Origin: Devosia sp.
GTDB lineage: Bacteria; Pseudomonadota; Alphaproteobacteria; Rhizobiales; Devosiaceae
Length of the DNA: 64,000 bases
Direction of reading: 5' to 3'
Assembly (NCBI RefSeq): GCF_014860165.1
Contig: NZ_JACZKG010000017.1
Span: forward strand, 28,159-92,158
Made by a program: the position numbers and the translations under genes. Of the stretch, positions 61,725-64,000 are shown in pieces (the stretch's first letter is position 1; the number at the start of each line of letters is the position of its first letter). The notes under the pieces are model-generated. The model was given only the letters and a program-made list of their open reading frames with translations. It did not search any database and had not been told where the DNA came from.

Positions 61725-62996
61725 TCAGGATTCTTGCGTCGGCTGATCCGCTGTCGCCAACAGTGATGCTCGTTCCGACCGCCTTGCGATAACATTGGTG
61801 CCGATCGCGACAGTTATCATTGCACCGGCGAGCAGGAAGGTGAGTTGCATGCCGATGGCGATCGCCGCAGGCGCGGCATGGGCGATATCTTGCGTCCCGA
61901 CGCCCAAGGCGAAGACTGCCCCCATGACGGACGCGCCCCCGATCAACCCAATGTTTCGCGACAGGCCGAGTAGCCCAGAGACCGTGCCGCGCCGGTCCGT
62001 TGGGACATCTGCCAGCGCGGCGGTGTTGTTGGCGGCCTGGAACAGCTGGTAGCCCGGAGTCAGAACGATGATGGAGAGCACATAGCCGACCACTCCGATC
62101 GTGTTTGGCAGGAACGCCAGAAGGAAGGCACCGGCCGCCATGAGGGCGAGCCCAATCGCCAGCACCCGGTTGCTTCCCCAGGCATCAACCAGTCGCCCGG
62201 AGGGGATGCCGCTGAAGATGGAGATCACCGGACCAATCGCCATGAGGAACCCCACCAGCGTTTCCTTCAGGCCAAGCCCGAGGCCGAGATAAAACGGGCC
62301 AACCACGAGCGTCGTCATCATGACAGTAGCGACTAGCAGGTTGACGAGAAGATTGGGTAGAAGGGCCAGGTTTAGGACGGACCGCAGACTTGCCGATGAT
62401 GTCTTCCCCTTGCCGGCGTCGTTCGGCAGCATGGCGAACGCCAGAAAGAACGCGATGGCCGCCAGCGGGAGTTGCACCCAGAAGATGCCACGCCATCCCG
62501 TTGCCGGGACTAGTACCCCCCCAAGCGTAGGGCCGAGCGCCGTGCCCAGCGCCGAGACCGTGCCGAGCAGGCCCATGGCTCTCCCCACGCTCGCCTCGCC
62601 CGCCGTCTGACGCATCAGCGCCATGGAAAGCGTCATGAGGAAGGCCGCTCCGATGCCCTGAAGTGCGCGCGCACAGATCAGCGACCACAGGTTCTGCGCG
62701 AGGCCGCAAACGAGCGAGCCAACGAAAAAAAGACCAAGGCCTGCGAGCAACATGGGCTTTGTACCATGATTGTCGCCGAGCCGACCGGCGATGACGACCG
62801 CCACCGTCAAGGCCGCAAGATAGGAGACGACGACTGCCTGTACCTCGGCAAAAGGCGCCGAAAACGCCTCGGCCAGCGCCGGCAGTGCGATATTGGCGAT
62901 GCTGGTGCCGAGCGAGGCAAGCAACATAGCCAGAGCCAGCGTGATCGTAATCCCCGATTGTTTTCTGTCTTTTGTGCGCGTTTCAGCGTGTTCCAT
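61725..62996 (-). CDS. MFS transporter (DHA2/14-TMS-like drug efflux type)
   Basis: LGTSIANIALPALAEAFSAPFAEVQAVVVSYLAALTVAVVIAGRLGDNHGTKPML; start 62996. Confidence 0.92.
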   Translation of the reverse strand: MEHAETRTKDRKQSGITITLALAMLLASLGTSIANIALPALAEAFSAPFAEVQAVVVSYLAALTVAVVIAGRLGDNHGTKPMLLAGLGLFFVGSLVCGLAQNLWSLICARALQGIGAAFLMTLSMALMRQTAGEASVGRAMGLLGTVSALGTALGPTLGGVLVPATGWRGIFWVQLPLAAIAFFLAFAMLPNDAGKGKTSSASLRSVLNLALLPNLLVNLLVATVMMTTLVVGPFYLGLGLGLKETLVGFLMAIGPVISIFSGIPSGRLVDAWGSNRVLAIGLALMAAGAFLLAFLPNTIGVVGYVLSIIVLTPGYQLFQAANNTAALADVPTDRRGTVSGLLGLSRNIGLIGGASVMGAVFALGVGTQDIAHAAPAAIAIGMQLTFLLAGAMITVAIGTNVIARRSERASLLATADQPTQES

Positions 62997-63041
62997 CGCC
63001 TGTTCCTCTTGCCTGAATATCGGTTCCAGAGCAGGCTGCCA

Positions 63042-63059
63042 CTTCAAGCCGACTTGAGG
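63042..63059. promoter_or_regulatory. MerR-type operator in the MFS/MerR divergent promoter
   Basis: CTTCAAG-ccga-CTTGAGG inverted repeat next to TTGACC (minus strand -35). Confidence 0.65.
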
Positions 63060-63065
63060 TCAAGC

Positions 63066-63494
63066 ATGAAATTTCTGGATATCGGAGAGGTATCGGCACA
63101 GAGCGGATTCAGGCCTTCGGCATTGCGCTACTACGAGGAAGCGGGGCTGATTTCCTCAGTTTCACGGCACGGTCTGCGCAGACAGTTTCCGCCCGAAGTT
63201 CTGTTGCAGCTCAAACTGATCGCGATGGGCAAGTTGGCGGGGTTCTCCCTTGAAGAGATCGCCGGGATGTTTGGGAGGAACGGTACTCCGGACTTGCCCC
63301 GCGCCGGGCTTCATCAGAAGGCCAACGAGATGGACCGGCAAATCCGCGAATTAACGGCACTGCGCGACACGCTCCGGCACGTCGCCGAGTGCCCTGCGCC
63401 ATCGCATATAGAGTGCCCCACCTTCAAGCGGCTCCTGGAGGTCGCGGGACAGCGGAGCGCCGTAAGGAAGAATATAACCGGCAAGCAAAGATAG
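63066..63494 (+). CDS. MerR family transcriptional regulator
   Basis: MKFLDIGEVSAQSGFRPSALRYYEEAGLISSVSRHGLRRQFPPEVLLQLKLI. Confidence 0.94.
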   Translation: MKFLDIGEVSAQSGFRPSALRYYEEAGLISSVSRHGLRRQFPPEVLLQLKLIAMGKLAGFSLEEIAGMFGRNGTPDLPRAGLHQKANEMDRQIRELTALRDTLRHVAECPAPSHIECPTFKRLLEVAGQRSAVRKNITGKQR

Positions 63495-63886
63495 GCTTCA
63501 GGGGCCTCCCTTCGTCAGATGAGACTTTCACAAAACTCCCGATTGAAGCGACGCCTCCGCGTTTGTTTCCTGCGACACCTATGTCCACAGGCAGCAGCAC
63601 CTGCAAGTGGCCGCTTTTAGGTCCATCACGGTATCCCATGATCGTCCGGGATGGGGTAGCAACCCGCCACTATCTCGTCGCTCCCCCATCGCACTTTGCA
63701 AATACTTATCCCCGCCTCCAAAACCTCCCTTATCCTCCATCCATTCCCGCCGCTCACGCGGTGCCGACGAAGTACCGGGCGGGGAGATGGGTGGATCGGG
63801 GTCGCCTGGTCCAGGCAGGGGAAACCCGGCAGCTGCGCTTGCGACACAGCGTACCTGGACCGAACCTGCCCAAAACCCCAGTCGTG

Positions 63887-63953
63887 TGAAGCGGCTTTCG
63901 CCTCTTCAATAATCAAACAGGCGGCGCAAGCCGTCGGGGCGAAAGCCGCTTCA
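63887..63953. repeat. 16-bp perfect inverted repeat with 35-nt spacer
   Basis: TGAAGCGGCTTTCGCC (63887-63902) and GGCGAAAGCCGCTTCA (63938-63953). Confidence 0.85.
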
Positions 63954-64000
63954 TGCCGTGTAACCGCGACGCTTCCGGGCCGGGCGGCAATGTCCGCTCG

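Noticed and set aside
63389-63916. ORFs in the last 500 nt (166, 101 and 96 aa)
   Set aside because: Overlapping in several frames with no recognisable motif; not supportable as coding.

Overview
The 64 kb window is chromosomal sequence from a high-GC alphaproteobacterium. Gene content and order suggest Hyphomicrobiales, Devosia-like, but this is inferred. It contains no rRNA, tRNA, CRISPR array, IS element or prophage that I can support. Left to right: (1) TCA genes sucD(partial)-sucA-sucB-SDR, then lpd further on; (2) a uronate catabolism island (TRAP dctPQM, FadR-type regulator, kduI, kduD, KdgF-like cupin, uxuA); (3) a six-TM hybrid histidine kinase plus receiver protein, convergent with a CqsA/LqsA-like alpha-oxoamine synthase that is divergent from a GGDEF/EAL protein, a candidate alpha-hydroxyketone-type signalling module; (4) a polar amino-acid ABC importer with a deacylase and an MTH1187-type thiamine-binding protein; (5) a dense general stress response (GSR) island (phyR, nepR, ecfG, three HWE/HisKA_2 kinases, Crp/Fnr, a receiver with Glu at the phospho-site, DAG kinase, small membrane proteins). 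Reading the DNA directly I found six exact GGAAC-N16/17-CGTT EcfG promoters and one near match here; two of the genes served are below the ORF-track size cutoff; (6) a transglutaminase / circularly permuted ATP-grasp-alpha-E / DUF2126 cluster of unknown product; (7) a polyol operon (FGGY kinase, mannitol dehydrogenase, smoEFGK-like ABC, SorC-type regulator); (8) a FadR-type regulator divergent from chvE-gguA-gguB with a perfect 17-nt palindromic operator; (9) an MFS/MerR pair. All family assignments come from motifs read by eye; no database search was run.
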